Assembly: GCA_029821455.1 (NCBI GenBank)
Contig: JALGTI010000061.1
Location: forward strand, 1-12,545
Direction of reading: 5' to 3'
Origin: Candidatus Zipacnadia bacterium
GTDB taxonomy: Bacteria > Armatimonadota > Zipacnadia > Zipacnadales > Zipacnadaceae
Length of the DNA stretch: 12,545 nt
The notes beneath the pieces were generated by a model. It was not told where the DNA came from, ran no database searches, and was given only the letters and a program-made list of their open reading frames with translations. Position numbers and translations under genes: made by a program. Below, one piece after another: positions 1-7,150 of this stretch (positions within the stretch are counted from its first letter, which is position 1; every line of letters begins with the position of its first letter).

Positions 1-1
1 T

Positions 2-859
2 CAGGCCGGCTGGACGACACTTCAGGAGGGCCTGGCAGCGTTGGACTTGGACGCCGTCGAGGTGGCGGTGGGCAGAGACATGGCCATCCCCGATCCTGCC
101 AGGCCCGAGGACGAGGCATCCCTGCCGATAGATGCTGCCGAAAGCGCGGTGGCCACCCGGGCTGCCTATGAGGCTCTGGGCATTCAGATAGACGCCCTGT
201 TTGTGGCGAACAACTTCAATGCTCAGAGGCTTGAGGAGGAGATTCACTGGGTAGCCGCCAGCTTGCGGGCAGCCGACACACTGGGAGCGAAGGTTGTGCG
301 CATTGACGCGGCGATGACAGGTCAACAGTCGCTGCCGCGTGACCGCCGTGTTGCCATCTATACCGAGGCGTGCCAACGCGCTTTGGCTGCTGCAGAAAAC
401 CCCACAGTGCCCCTGGGCATCGAGAATCACGGCAGCCAGGGGAATGACCCCCAGTGGCTGAAGGCTGTCCTGGACAGCCTCGATGAAAAGCAGGTCGGCA
501 TTGCCCTAGATCCAGCGAATCTGTACTGGGAGGGGCAGGCTCTGAGCCGGGTATATGAGCTTGTGGGGGAGCTGGCGCCCCGGGTGGTTCACGTCCACTG
601 CAAAAACCTTAGCCTGCCAGGTACTCAGGGCACCGGTGGACACCGGCAGTTCTGGCAGTATGCTAAGGCGGTGAAGCCGCTGTACGAGGGCGATATCAAT
701 CAGCGGCGTATTGTGGAGACACTCGCGGCCGCTGGCTACTGCAGCGGACTGACGATCGAGGAGGAGGTGCTGGCGCAATTCGATCAGCCGGCCAGGCAGG
801 AAGTACTGCGCAAGGATGTGGAGACACTTAGTAAGTTAGTCCGCGATGATGGCATCTAG
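2..859 (+). CDS. Sugar phosphate isomerase/epimerase (AP endonuclease family 2 TIM barrel), 5' end outside window
   Basis: The reading frame is open from base 2, upstream of the first possible start (TTG at 41), and the upstream residues (GWTTLQEGLAALDLDAVEV) fit the fold, so the gene very probably begins left of the window. About 285 residues are visible. The frame has the look of the xylose isomerase-like TIM barrel family: IENHG near the middle, then GIALDPANLYWEG, HVHCKNL and a late TIEEE. These supply the Glu, Asp, His and Glu that in this family bind a divalent metal for sugar epimerisation or isomerisation. The substrate cannot be told from sequence; inosose dehydratase, tagatose or hydroxypyruvate relatives are all possible. 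The protein is presumably cytoplasmic. It converges on tadC, and the two stop codons share the palindrome CTAG. No link to the pilus genes is implied. Confidence 0.85.
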   Translation, partial: QAGWTTLQEGLAALDLDAVEVAVGRDMAIPDPARPEDEASLPIDAAESAVATRAAYEALGIQIDALFVANNFNAQRLEEEIHWVAASLRAADTLGAKVVRIDAAMTGQQSLPRDRRVAIYTEACQRALAAAENPTVPLGIENHGSQGNDPQWLKAVLDSLDEKQVGIALDPANLYWEGQALSRVYELVGELAPRVVHVHCKNLSLPGTQGTGGHRQFWQYAKAVKPLYEGDINQRRIVETLAAAGYCSGLTIEEEVLAQFDQPARQEVLRKDVETLSKLVRDDGI

Positions 860-1782
860 AAGCCGATGGCCTTGAAGGTCTCAATCATTTTGATCACCCC
901 CGGGCCCAGCATCACCACAAACATTGAGGGAAAGATGAAGAAGATAAGGGGAAACAACATCTTGATTGGGATCTTAGCGCCAGCCTCCCGCACGGTGATG
1001 CTACGTCTGGCGCGCATCGTCTCGCTCTGGATGCGCAGTACCGCCGAGATACTGGCGCCCAACTGCTCGGCCTGGCACAGCGCAGCCACGAAAACATTCA
1101 ACTCAGTCAGATCTACCCGCTCCGCCATCGCACGCCAGGCATCGCGGCGTCGTTTGCCCAGGCGGACTTCGGTCAGCACCACCCTGAGCTCGTCGGTGAA
1201 GGGCCCCGTTTCGCGCTTGACAACCTGCTGAACAGCGCCGTCCAGCCCCATGCCGGCCTCTACGGAAACAACCAGCAGGTCAATGGCATTGGGCAATGCC
1301 CTGCGAATGGCAGCGCGGCGCTTGGCAGCAATCCTGTCCATGACAAGGCCGGGGAGGATGACCCCGCCGCCGATGATGAACAGCAGCGCTCCCAGCCTTA
1401 GCAGCGGTGGCAGTGGTAACATTTTGCTGAGCACCAACCCCAGGGGGATAGCCGCTACGATGCAGATCAGCCTGCAGGCCACGAACAGCGGCGCGGTGAG
1501 GTTGAAAGGCCAGCCGGCTCTCTGCAACCGGCGCTCCGCTTCGGTCAACACTCCTCGAGGGGCAGTATCAGCAACTAGCCTACTGGTACGTGCTAGCAGA
1601 GGGACGACTGTGCGCTCATATAGTGACTTGGCCAGCTCCTTGTGCACCGGCTCGGGAGTAGTTCTGATGACCTGCTCGCGTACCCACTGAGACGCCTTGC
1701 GGGCTCGAGGGCTCTCGGCGAGCGCCGCCATCACCAGGAAACATATAGCCCCGAAGCTCAGAACGACGATTATGATAATCAC
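856..1782 (-). CDS. tadC: TadC, type II secretion F-family inner-membrane pilus platform protein
   Basis: TadC is one of the two inner-membrane platform proteins of the Tad/Flp pilus machine and works with TadB and the TadA ATPase. The protein has an N-terminal hydrophobic segment (IIIIVVLSFGAICFLVMAAL), a central hydrophobic pair around residues 95-145, a soluble T2SSF domain containing LPNAIDLLVVSVEAGMGLDGA, and a hydrophobic C-terminus (LFPLIFFIFPSMFVVML). The start chosen is GTG at 1782, giving 308 aa, because AAGGAGG lies at 1794-1800. The spacer of 11 nt is a little long. An in-frame GTG at 1860 would add 26 mostly polar residues right after tadB; it lacks a good ribosome site but cannot be excluded. 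It is the last gene of the operon, 88 bp after tadB with the chosen start. Confidence 0.9.
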   Translation of the reverse strand: MIIIIVVLSFGAICFLVMAALAESPRARKASQWVREQVIRTTPEPVHKELAKSLYERTVVPLLARTSRLVADTAPRGVLTEAERRLQRAGWPFNLTAPLFVACRLICIVAAIPLGLVLSKMLPLPPLLRLGALLFIIGGGVILPGLVMDRIAAKRRAAIRRALPNAIDLLVVSVEAGMGLDGAVQQVVKRETGPFTDELRVVLTEVRLGKRRRDAWRAMAERVDLTELNVFVAALCQAEQLGASISAVLRIQSETMRARRSITVREAGAKIPIKMLFPLIFFIFPSMFVVMLGPGVIKMIETFKAIGF

Positions 1783-1793
1783 GGTGCCCGCTG

Positions 1794-1800
1794 CCTCCTT
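1794..1800 (-). promoter_or_regulatory. Ribosome binding site deciding the tadC start
   Basis: AAGGAGG on the minus strand sits 11 nt before GTG 1782 and inside the longer open frame that begins at 1860. It is the main reason for preferring the shorter TadC, whose second residue onward is a membrane segment as in other TadC proteins. Confidence 0.6.
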
Positions 1801-1870
1801 GTGGATGCCTGGCCCGCCTGTGACAAGCCAACTTCGGCGCGCCGCCTGCCGCTCAGGCACAGACTGCGTG

Positions 1871-2839
1871 CTATATCTGAATCTGGAGCATCTGTCTGAT
1901 GGTCAGAATGCCCAACAGCAGCATAAAGGTGCCGCCGGCCAGCATAGCCAGCCCCAGCGGCTCGCTGAATAGGGGGGCCAGGTAGCCGGGGCTCATCATG
2001 TTGACGATGATCCCCATGGCCGGGGGCAGAGCTGACAGAATCCCCGCTGACAGACGCCCCTCGGCGGTCACGGCGCCCAGCTCCTGTTTGAGGCGCACTC
2101 GCTCCCGGATCATATTGCCAGTGTTTTCGAGTATCTCGGCCAGATTCCCCCCGGCGATGGCCTGTATTTGCACGGCTGTCACGATCAGGCGCACATCATC
2201 GCTCTCGGTCCGGTAGGCCAGCCGGTCGAGGGCCTCCTCCAGCGCAATGCCGACGCTTGTCTCGTCCAGCACCCACCGCAGTTCATCGCTGATGGGTGGG
2301 TCCATTTCGTCTATGACTACCTGAGCAGCCCGTAAGAATGAGTAGCCGGAGCGCAAGCTGGAGGAAATCAGGTTAAGGGCTTCGGATAGCTGGGCGTTGA
2401 GTTGGGTATTCCGCTTACGACGACGATAAGCCACATAAAGCCATGGCGCCGCGAAACCTGTGGCAGCCAGCACTACTGCGGGCAGAAGCCCATGTAAGAG
2501 CTCTGAATGTTGCTGGAGGATCGCGCCTGCTAGAAACCCGGCAGCGGCCATCCCCAGGCTGACAGCCGCCATTTCCGAGGGTTTGAGCATAATCCCAGCC
2601 CGTAGCAGCAGCCACTGGAGCTTGCGGGACAGTTGCAGTCGCTCTAGAAGGCGTGTGAGGGTGGGAACCAGGTCAACCCCGCGCGACCCAGTCTCACTGG
2701 CCACAGCGTCGAAAGCAGACTCACCTTGCAGTTCGTTGAGCGCCCGGCCCTTCTGATCCTTTCCCTGCGACGATGATAGAACCACGACCACGATGGCCAC
2801 AAGGAAAAGGATTCCTGCGCCGATGGCAACTGGTGACAT
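1871..2839 (-). CDS. tadB: TadB, type II secretion F-family inner-membrane pilus platform protein
   Basis: This 322-aa protein is the first of the tandem T2SSF-family genes in the Tad operon and is the expected inner-membrane partner of TadC. Visible parts are an N-terminal membrane segment (residues about 4-22), a polar stretch, two hydrophobic segments around 91-136, the cytoplasmic T2SSF domain around 150-260 (LNLISSSLRSGYSFLRAAQ, then IQAIAGGNLAEILENTGNMIRE), and a C-terminal hydrophobic pair (about 262-315). The GGNLAEILE signature is typical of TadB. The ATG directly follows the TAG stop of tadA with no gap, and the ribosome site GGAGGAGGG lies within the tadA end, so the two genes are probably translationally coupled. 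The assignment of B rather than C rests on gene order and the TadB-like motif. Confidence 0.93.
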   Translation of the reverse strand: MSPVAIGAGILFLVAIVVVVLSSSQGKDQKGRALNELQGESAFDAVASETGSRGVDLVPTLTRLLERLQLSRKLQWLLLRAGIMLKPSEMAAVSLGMAAAGFLAGAILQQHSELLHGLLPAVVLAATGFAAPWLYVAYRRRKRNTQLNAQLSEALNLISSSLRSGYSFLRAAQVVIDEMDPPISDELRWVLDETSVGIALEEALDRLAYRTESDDVRLIVTAVQIQAIAGGNLAEILENTGNMIRERVRLKQELGAVTAEGRLSAGILSALPPAMGIIVNMMSPGYLAPLFSEPLGLAMLAGGTFMLLLGILTIRQMLQIQI

Positions 2840-4186
2840 CTAAAGCCCTCCTCCGCCCCACTGCTTAGACAGGATTTCAGGGAGTTTTACGCCCTGAGTG
2901 ATCAACTGTCTGGCGAACAGCGGATGCAAGCCGGTACTAATGTGCTGCCCCAGGACACGCCCCTGAGGGTCCATCCCCTCCTGCTCGTAGCGGTAGATGT
3001 CCTGAATGGTGATCGTATCGCCCTCCATCCGCTGAACCTCGGTAATGTGGGTTACCTTGCGAGTTCCGTCTCTGAAGCGCGCCTGGTGAACGATCAAATT
3101 CAAGGCGGCGCTGATCTGTTCGCGGATTGCACGCGACGGCAGTTCAGTACCGGCCATAAGCACCATCGTCTCCAGCCTGCTGAGACTGTCACGAGGGCTG
3201 TTGGCGTGAACGGTGCTCAGAGACCCGTCGTGGCCGGTGTTCATCGCCTGGAGCATGTCCAACGCCTCGGCGCCTCGGCATTCGCCCACCACGATGCGGT
3301 CCGGCCGCATCCGCAGGGAGTTGCGCATTAGCTGGCGTATGGTGATCTCCCCCCTGGCTTCGACATTTGGCGGGCGGCTTTCCAGCGTCACTACGTGGTC
3401 CTGTTGTAACTGCAGCTCCGCCGCGTCCTCAATTGTCACGATGCGTTCGTCGTGGGGAATAAAGGAAGAGAGCACGTTGAGAGTGGTGGTCTTGCCACTA
3501 CCGGTGCCGCCGGAGACCAGAATGTTCAAGTGCGCCTGCACGCAGGCACGCAGGAATTCCGCCATCTCCTCCGATAGTGTGCCAAACTGGACCAGGTCCT
3601 CGGCCGTGTAAGCCTCAGCGGCAAACTTTCGGATGGTAACAGCCGGTCCATACAGGGCCACAGGCGGGATGATGGCATTCACCCGCGAGCCGTCCGGCAG
3701 CCGGGCATCCACCATCGGCATCGCCTCATCAAGCCGCCGTCCGAGCGGGGAGATGATCTTTTCGATGATTCGCATCACGTGGGCGTCATCGTAAAACGCC
3801 TTGGGGGAGCGCTCCAGCTTGCCGTGGCGCTCAACATAGACATTGCGCGGGCCGTTGACCATGATCTCTGTTATCGTGTCGTCTTCCAACAGCTCCTGGA
3901 GCGGCCCATAGCCCCGCAGCTCAGCCAACACCTCCTGGTATACCCGCCGCCGTTGGCTGGAGGCTAAGATCAGGTTCAGGCGCTCGGCCACGTCAGCAGT
4001 TATACTGCGGATGCGAGCGAGCAGTTCCTCTTCTGACAGCCGTAGCAAGACTTGTAGGTCGGTGTTTTGGATGAGGTCGGTGTGCACCTGCGCCTGCAGC
4101 TTCAGGGTGCGCTCGTGTTCCTGGCGGGCCGCCTGATCCAAGTAGGTGTCGTCGAATTCAAAGGCAGCAGCTTCACTGGGCGTCAA
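2840..4186 (-). CDS. tadA: TadA/CpaF, secretion ATPase powering Flp pilus assembly
   Basis: This 448-aa protein is a type II/IV secretion hexameric ATPase (CpaF clade) that drives Flp pilin polymerisation from the cytoplasmic face. An alpha-helical N-terminal domain (about 1-105) precedes the core. The Walker A motif GGTGSGKTT is at residues 226-234, the Asp box follows in TIEDAAELQL at 251-260, the Walker B region is RPDRIVVGECRG at 294-305, and the His box is GHDGSLSTVHANSP at 318-331. The length fits the family. The start is a TTG at 4186 that overlaps the TGA of cpaE by 4 nt (TTGA), indicating tight coupling. The Shine-Dalgarno is weak, which is common in overlapping pairs. All catalytic motifs are intact, so the protein is predicted to be active. 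Confidence 0.96.
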   Translation of the reverse strand: MTPSEAAAFEFDDTYLDQAARQEHERTLKLQAQVHTDLIQNTDLQVLLRLSEEELLARIRSITADVAERLNLILASSQRRRVYQEVLAELRGYGPLQELLEDDTITEIMVNGPRNVYVERHGKLERSPKAFYDDAHVMRIIEKIISPLGRRLDEAMPMVDARLPDGSRVNAIIPPVALYGPAVTIRKFAAEAYTAEDLVQFGTLSEEMAEFLRACVQAHLNILVSGGTGSGKTTTLNVLSSFIPHDERIVTIEDAAELQLQQDHVVTLESRPPNVEARGEITIRQLMRNSLRMRPDRIVVGECRGAEALDMLQAMNTGHDGSLSTVHANSPRDSLSRLETMVLMAGTELPSRAIREQISAALNLIVHQARFRDGTRKVTHITEVQRMEGDTITIQDIYRYEQEGMDPQGRVLGQHISTGLHPLFARQLITQGVKLPEILSKQWGGGGL

Positions 4187-5418
4187 GTTAAATCACCATC
4201 CTGGCTTGGCTCCCGGGCCGAGTCCAGCCCCTTACTAGCGTTGACCGGTTCGGACTGCATATTCGTAAGTTCGGCCAACAGAGCGTCGGCCATCTGCTCG
4301 ATAGCGCGAGCGATTATACTGCTGGGTTGACCAATCACGAAGGGAGTGCCCTTGTTGAAGGCGGACACCACAGTCTGGCTGTCGTTGGGTAGTTCGAAAC
4401 TGATCTTCTGTCCTGTGGCCTCCTCGAGGTCTGTGACAGGGTAAGCATCGCGGCGGGAGGCGCGGTTGACGACCAGTTTGACCCTGTCGCGCCCCACGTA
4501 TCCGGCCAACAACATATTGACCAGCGTGGCCGTGTCCCGCACCGTAGGCAGGTCAAAGAGGTTGGTGACCACGATTACTTGCTGGCAGCGGGAAAGTGTA
4601 TACAGACTGGCTGGCCACAACAGCGGGGGCAGCTCGCAGAAAGCGAAACGATAGTGACGACGCAATATACCCAACAGTGTAGCGATGTAGGGGACATTGA
4701 TGGCATCCAGCCATACCGGCCGGAGAACCGAGCAACCGGCCAGCACACGCAATCCACTGTCATGCCTGATCAGGGCCGCTTCTACCATATCGGCGTCTAG
4801 GTCTGAGGCGAAGCTAGCCAGGTCCACCAGGCTGTTGCGCGGATCGATGTTGAGGCAGAGGTCCACGTCGCCAAGATGGGCATAGTAGTCCACGAGCACC
4901 ACTTGGTCAGGAAAACGTTGGGCAACTGTGGTGGCGAGGTTGACAGCGATGGTGGTCTTGCCCACGCCGTCCTTGGCCGAGATGAGGCCGATGGTGGCGG
5001 GCATCTTAGCCGGGTCGGTAGCTAACTGATAATCGCTAGTGTCCCGAATGGCCTTGATATCCTGCATCTGGCGAAGCGTCTGCAGCAGCCGCTGAACATC
5101 GCTATCCCGTGCCAGGATTGCCCGGGCCCCGGCCTGCATCGCCGCCCGCAGGCTCTTTTCGCTCTCGTCCTCCTCCAGAAGAATGCAGCCGACCTCCGGC
5201 GCCGCTACGCTGACCAGCCGGCAGACATCATAGCCACTGATGCCGGGTAGATCCCGGTGAACCAGCAATGCATCCGGCTGCAGTTGTATGGCCATCTGGG
5301 CAGCCTCCAGCCCGTCGCGAGCATAGCCGATTATCTCCATATCATCGCTATTGCCCAGCACTTTTCGGAGGCCTTCGGCGGCGCCGGCAGCTACCTCTGT
5401 TAACACAACACGTGTCAT
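4183..5418 (-). CDS. cpaE: CpaE/TadZ, pseudo-receiver plus ParA/MinD-type ATPase for pilus localisation
   Basis: CpaE/TadZ proteins place the Tad machine in the cell. This 411-aa protein has an N-terminal receiver-like domain (about 1-120) and a C-terminal ParA/MinD-fold ATPase (about 140-385). In the receiver-like part the expected phospho-acceptor Asp before LPG is His54 (LLVHRDLPG), so this is a pseudo-receiver and probably not phosphorylated, as known for the family. The ATPase has a deviant Walker A, SAKDGVGKTT at 147-156, keeping the signature Lys149, followed by VVLVDYYAHLGDVDLCL around 173-189 as the switch/Walker A' region. The ATG at 5418 is preceded by AGAAGG at 7 nt. It sits between tadE and tadA, overlapping tadA by 4 nt. 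Confidence 0.93.
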   Translation of the reverse strand: MTRVVLTEVAAGAAEGLRKVLGNSDDMEIIGYARDGLEAAQMAIQLQPDALLVHRDLPGISGYDVCRLVSVAAPEVGCILLEEDESEKSLRAAMQAGARAILARDSDVQRLLQTLRQMQDIKAIRDTSDYQLATDPAKMPATIGLISAKDGVGKTTIAVNLATTVAQRFPDQVVLVDYYAHLGDVDLCLNIDPRNSLVDLASFASDLDADMVEAALIRHDSGLRVLAGCSVLRPVWLDAINVPYIATLLGILRRHYRFAFCELPPLLWPASLYTLSRCQQVIVVTNLFDLPTVRDTATLVNMLLAGYVGRDRVKLVVNRASRRDAYPVTDLEEATGQKISFELPNDSQTVVSAFNKGTPFVIGQPSSIIARAIEQMADALLAELTNMQSEPVNASKGLDSAREPSQDGDLT

Positions 5419-5469
5419 TGATTGGGCCTTCTTCTATTTCTCGCAGGTGCTGGCTACGACAACGGCGAG

Positions 5470-5931
5470 CTACTCGCGGCGCATCACAATAGACGATTGC
5501 AGTGTCAGGACGCCAGATTCCCCCAGAGTTGGGAACAAGTTGCTGGCGACCAGCGTGTGATCGTACTGCAGAGTAACCCTGACCTCGCTACCTGCCGGAG
5601 CCGCGTTCACTGTCTGTTCCCCCTGGGTAGTGTCTGTGAGCAAGCTCCACTCCGTCTCTCCCGCCCCTCGGTACCAGGAGGTAATCGTCGGTGAGGAACT
5701 CAGGCTTGTGCACGCAGACTGCGCCTTCTCCGCGATCTCGGCGGTGCTGGCCCCGATCGCTGCGCTCCGGCAGCCCTCCCGCGCGCCGCTCTTGAGAAGA
5801 ACCACACTGTTGAAGAGCAGCCCCACCTCTATGATGCCGAAGACCAGGATCAGGAGAACTGGCATCACTAGCGCCATCTCTACAGCATACGAGCCTCTGT
5901 TTCTGCTCTGACTTATTAGCTTAGATGCCAT
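5470..5931 (-). CDS. tadE: TadE-family minor pseudopilin
   Basis: This 153-aa protein has the TadE-like layout: a short basic leader (residues 1-13), a prepilin-type cleavage site RG/SYAVE with Glu at mature position 5, and one hydrophobic helix (about 19-41, MALVMPVLLILVFGIIEVG) followed by a soluble extracytoplasmic domain ending in a beta-rich stretch. TadE/TadF pseudopilins are processed by the A24 peptidase encoded next to it and join the base or tip of the Flp pilus. AGAAGGA before the ATG supports the start. Only one TadE-type gene is present, whereas many Tad loci have two or more (TadE, TadF, TadG). It could equally be named TadF; the distinction is not firm. Confidence 0.88.
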   Translation of the reverse strand: MASKLISQSRNRGSYAVEMALVMPVLLILVFGIIEVGLLFNSVVLLKSGAREGCRSAAIGASTAEIAEKAQSACTSLSSSPTITSWYRGAGETEWSLLTDTTQGEQTVNAAPAGSEVRVTLQYDHTLVASNLFPTLGESGVLTLQSSIVMRRE

Positions 5932-5961
5932 GGGGTTGACATCCTTCTCGCCAAAGTCGGT

Positions 5962-6474
5962 TCACAGCGCCAGGAAAGCCACCAGAGTGCCGATGGCAAT
6001 GGGTACAGCGTAAGGCAGCCTTACGCCCCCTGTCTGAGGGGATAGTTCAGCCGGCGCCTGGCAGATAACGCGCTGAAAAAGCCACGAATAGATGCGCCTG
6101 AAACACTGGAGTGTCGCACCTCTGGCCAGCAGCAGTACCAGCGCCAGACCGCCACCGATCAGTATTGAACAGGCCAGTGCTAGCAGCAGGAACCGGGGCC
6201 CCTGCAGGGAGCCGATGGCCGCCAGTAGCTTTATATCCCCACCCCCCATTACTCTCCCGAATAGGTTACTGAATAGCCACAGCCCCAGGGCGAGGCCGAT
6301 GCCCTGCAGACTCTGGGCCAGCCCCTCCCATCCAAGGTGAGCTGCAGACAAGACCAGTGCCAATACGATCACTGGTATCGTCACAGCGTTGTAAACCTTG
6401 CCGGTTCGAATGTCGGTGACGGCCGCCACCAGCACTGTGACCATCGTCACTGCCATGTTAATGGTGATGTACAC
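5962..6474 (-). CDS. tadV: TadV/CpaA, A24 prepilin peptidase
   Basis: This 170-aa protein is the short, peptidase-only form of the A24 aspartic prepilin peptidases, without the methyltransferase-type N-terminal domain of PilD. The two catalytic aspartates are visible: Asp21 in AAVTDIRTGKVYN and Asp80 in the GxGD motif VMGGGDIKLL (75-84). Several hydrophobic helices surround them, as expected for an inner-membrane enzyme. Its substrates should be Flp (just upstream) and TadE (just downstream). The GTG start at 6474 is supported by AAGGTG at 6482-6487 with a 7-nt spacer; an internal ATG at residue 7 is a weaker alternative. It follows flp after a 163-bp gap that holds two RNA hairpins. Confidence 0.92.
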   Translation of the reverse strand: MYITINMAVTMVTVLVAAVTDIRTGKVYNAVTIPVIVLALVLSAAHLGWEGLAQSLQGIGLALGLWLFSNLFGRVMGGGDIKLLAAIGSLQGPRFLLLALACSILIGGGLALVLLLARGATLQCFRRIYSWLFQRVICQAPAELSPQTGGVRLPYAVPIAIGTLVAFLAL

Positions 6475-6520
6475 AGTTCAACACCTTGGCTTTCGCTGCG
6501 ACCATCTGTTGTGTCTCGGA

Positions 6521-6561
6521 GTAGGCTACAGGCCGAGAGCGACGCTCTCAGCCTGTGCTAC
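6521..6561 (-). promoter_or_regulatory. Large intercistronic hairpin downstream of flp
   Basis: The arms GTAG...ACAGGC...GAGAGC pair with GCTCTC...GCCTGT...CTAC around a tiny loop, interrupted by a small internal bulge and one mismatch. No U-run follows on the minus strand, so it is not a classic terminator. Placement between the pilin gene and the peptidase gene suggests transcript processing or 3' protection of the flp message, or partial attenuation. Confidence 0.6.
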
Positions 6562-6598
6562 AGGAGTGCTGCCGATTGGCAACACTTCGTACCACCGT

Positions 6599-6621
6599 TC
6601 TGCCACCGAGAGTGTGGCAGA
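6599..6621 (-). promoter_or_regulatory. Second hairpin just downstream of flp
   Basis: The arms TCTGCCAC (6599-6606) and GTGGCAGA (6614-6621) pair perfectly over 8 bp with a 7-nt loop, 17-39 nt after the flp stop codon. No U-run follows. With the larger hairpin at 6521-6561 it forms a tandem structured spacer. Confidence 0.55.
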
Positions 6622-6637
6622 GGCTTATGCCAGTCGC

Positions 6638-6793
6638 CTACGCCAACTGGTTGGTGACCTCGGTCACCTTGTCCTTGACGCCGGTGCCCAGCGTAGTCCA
6701 CGCCGTAATGGCGACGATTACCACCAGGACAAGCAGCAAGGCATACTCCACGGTGGTTAGGCCCTCTTCGTCCTTCCACAGAGTCTTGAACAT
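6638..6793 (-). CDS. flp: Flp/Fap-family major pilin, 51 aa
   Basis: Flp pilins are very short prepilins that polymerise into the Tad adhesion pilus. The 51-aa product has a charged leader (MFKTLWKDEEG), then the cleavage site G11/L12 with the conserved Glu-Tyr pair at mature positions 5-6 (LTTVEYALLL), then a hydrophobic helix (about 17-33) and a short polar tail, giving a mature chain of 40 residues. This is textbook Flp size and motif. The start at 6793 is fixed by a near-perfect AAAGGAGG at 6801-6808 with a 7-nt spacer; the frame stays open to 6934 but upstream residues do not look like a leader. It is the first gene of the Tad operon, and only one copy is present here. Confidence 0.96.
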   Translation of the reverse strand: MFKTLWKDEEGLTTVEYALLLVLVVIVAITAWTTLGTGVKDKVTEVTNQLA

Positions 6794-7150
6794 CGTATTG
6801 CCTCCTTTCGGGAATTGTCCCACCCGCAGTCCCGCCGATTCACTAGCTCCGTACGCTTCTGTTGCCGATATCGGCATCGTCCGGGGAGCGCTTGAGCAAC
6901 ACGGGTTACGGACCGGGTAACAGTGGTGTAACAATCCCCCAAATGAGGGGCAATACAGGGAAGCGACATAGGGATGTTTGTTGCCGGGGTGAAGAATTAG
7001 CTCAGGTTCAGACGGCGACCGCCGGCCTGCGCCTCGGCGGAATTGAACGTGTGGCCGTTTGCTGACTGCTATTCAGGGGGGCACTGCTGTACTTCTATGC
7101 GGAACAGACTCGGGAATTGAGTCTCTTTGGGGGGATATCGGCCGACAGGC
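6794..7150 (-). promoter_or_regulatory. Leader/promoter region of the Tad operon, no gene
   Basis: About 357 bp lie between mrp and flp, and no convincing coding frame was seen on either strand. Features seen: the flp ribosome site at 6801-6808; a 14-bp perfect palindrome TGCCGATATCGGCA at 6863-6876; GTAACA copies at 6917-6922 and 6928-6933 (11 bp apart) with an inverted GTTAC at 6905-6909; a CCCC/GGGG hairpin at 6937-6950; a CCGCCG/CGGCGG hairpin at 7019-7040; and a 6-bp stem with arms AGACTC and GAGTCT at 7106-7124. I see no good -35/-10 pair or sigma-54 site, so the flp promoter is unplaced. None of the hairpins has a U-run, so whether mrp transcription stops here is open. Confidence 0.5.

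Noticed and set aside
1836..1858. GGCGCGCC palindrome and adjoining GCCTG/CAGGC hairpin between tadB and tadC
   Set aside because: Short and GC-driven; no regulatory role can be supported.
7106..7124. Rho-independent terminator after mrp
   Set aside because: The stem is only 6 bp and no U-run follows; it is listed only as part of the leader region.
6794..7150. Cyclic-di-GMP or other riboswitch in the flp leader
   Set aside because: I looked for the conserved core of the GEMM class and did not find it; the hairpins seen are simple. A covariance-model search would settle this.
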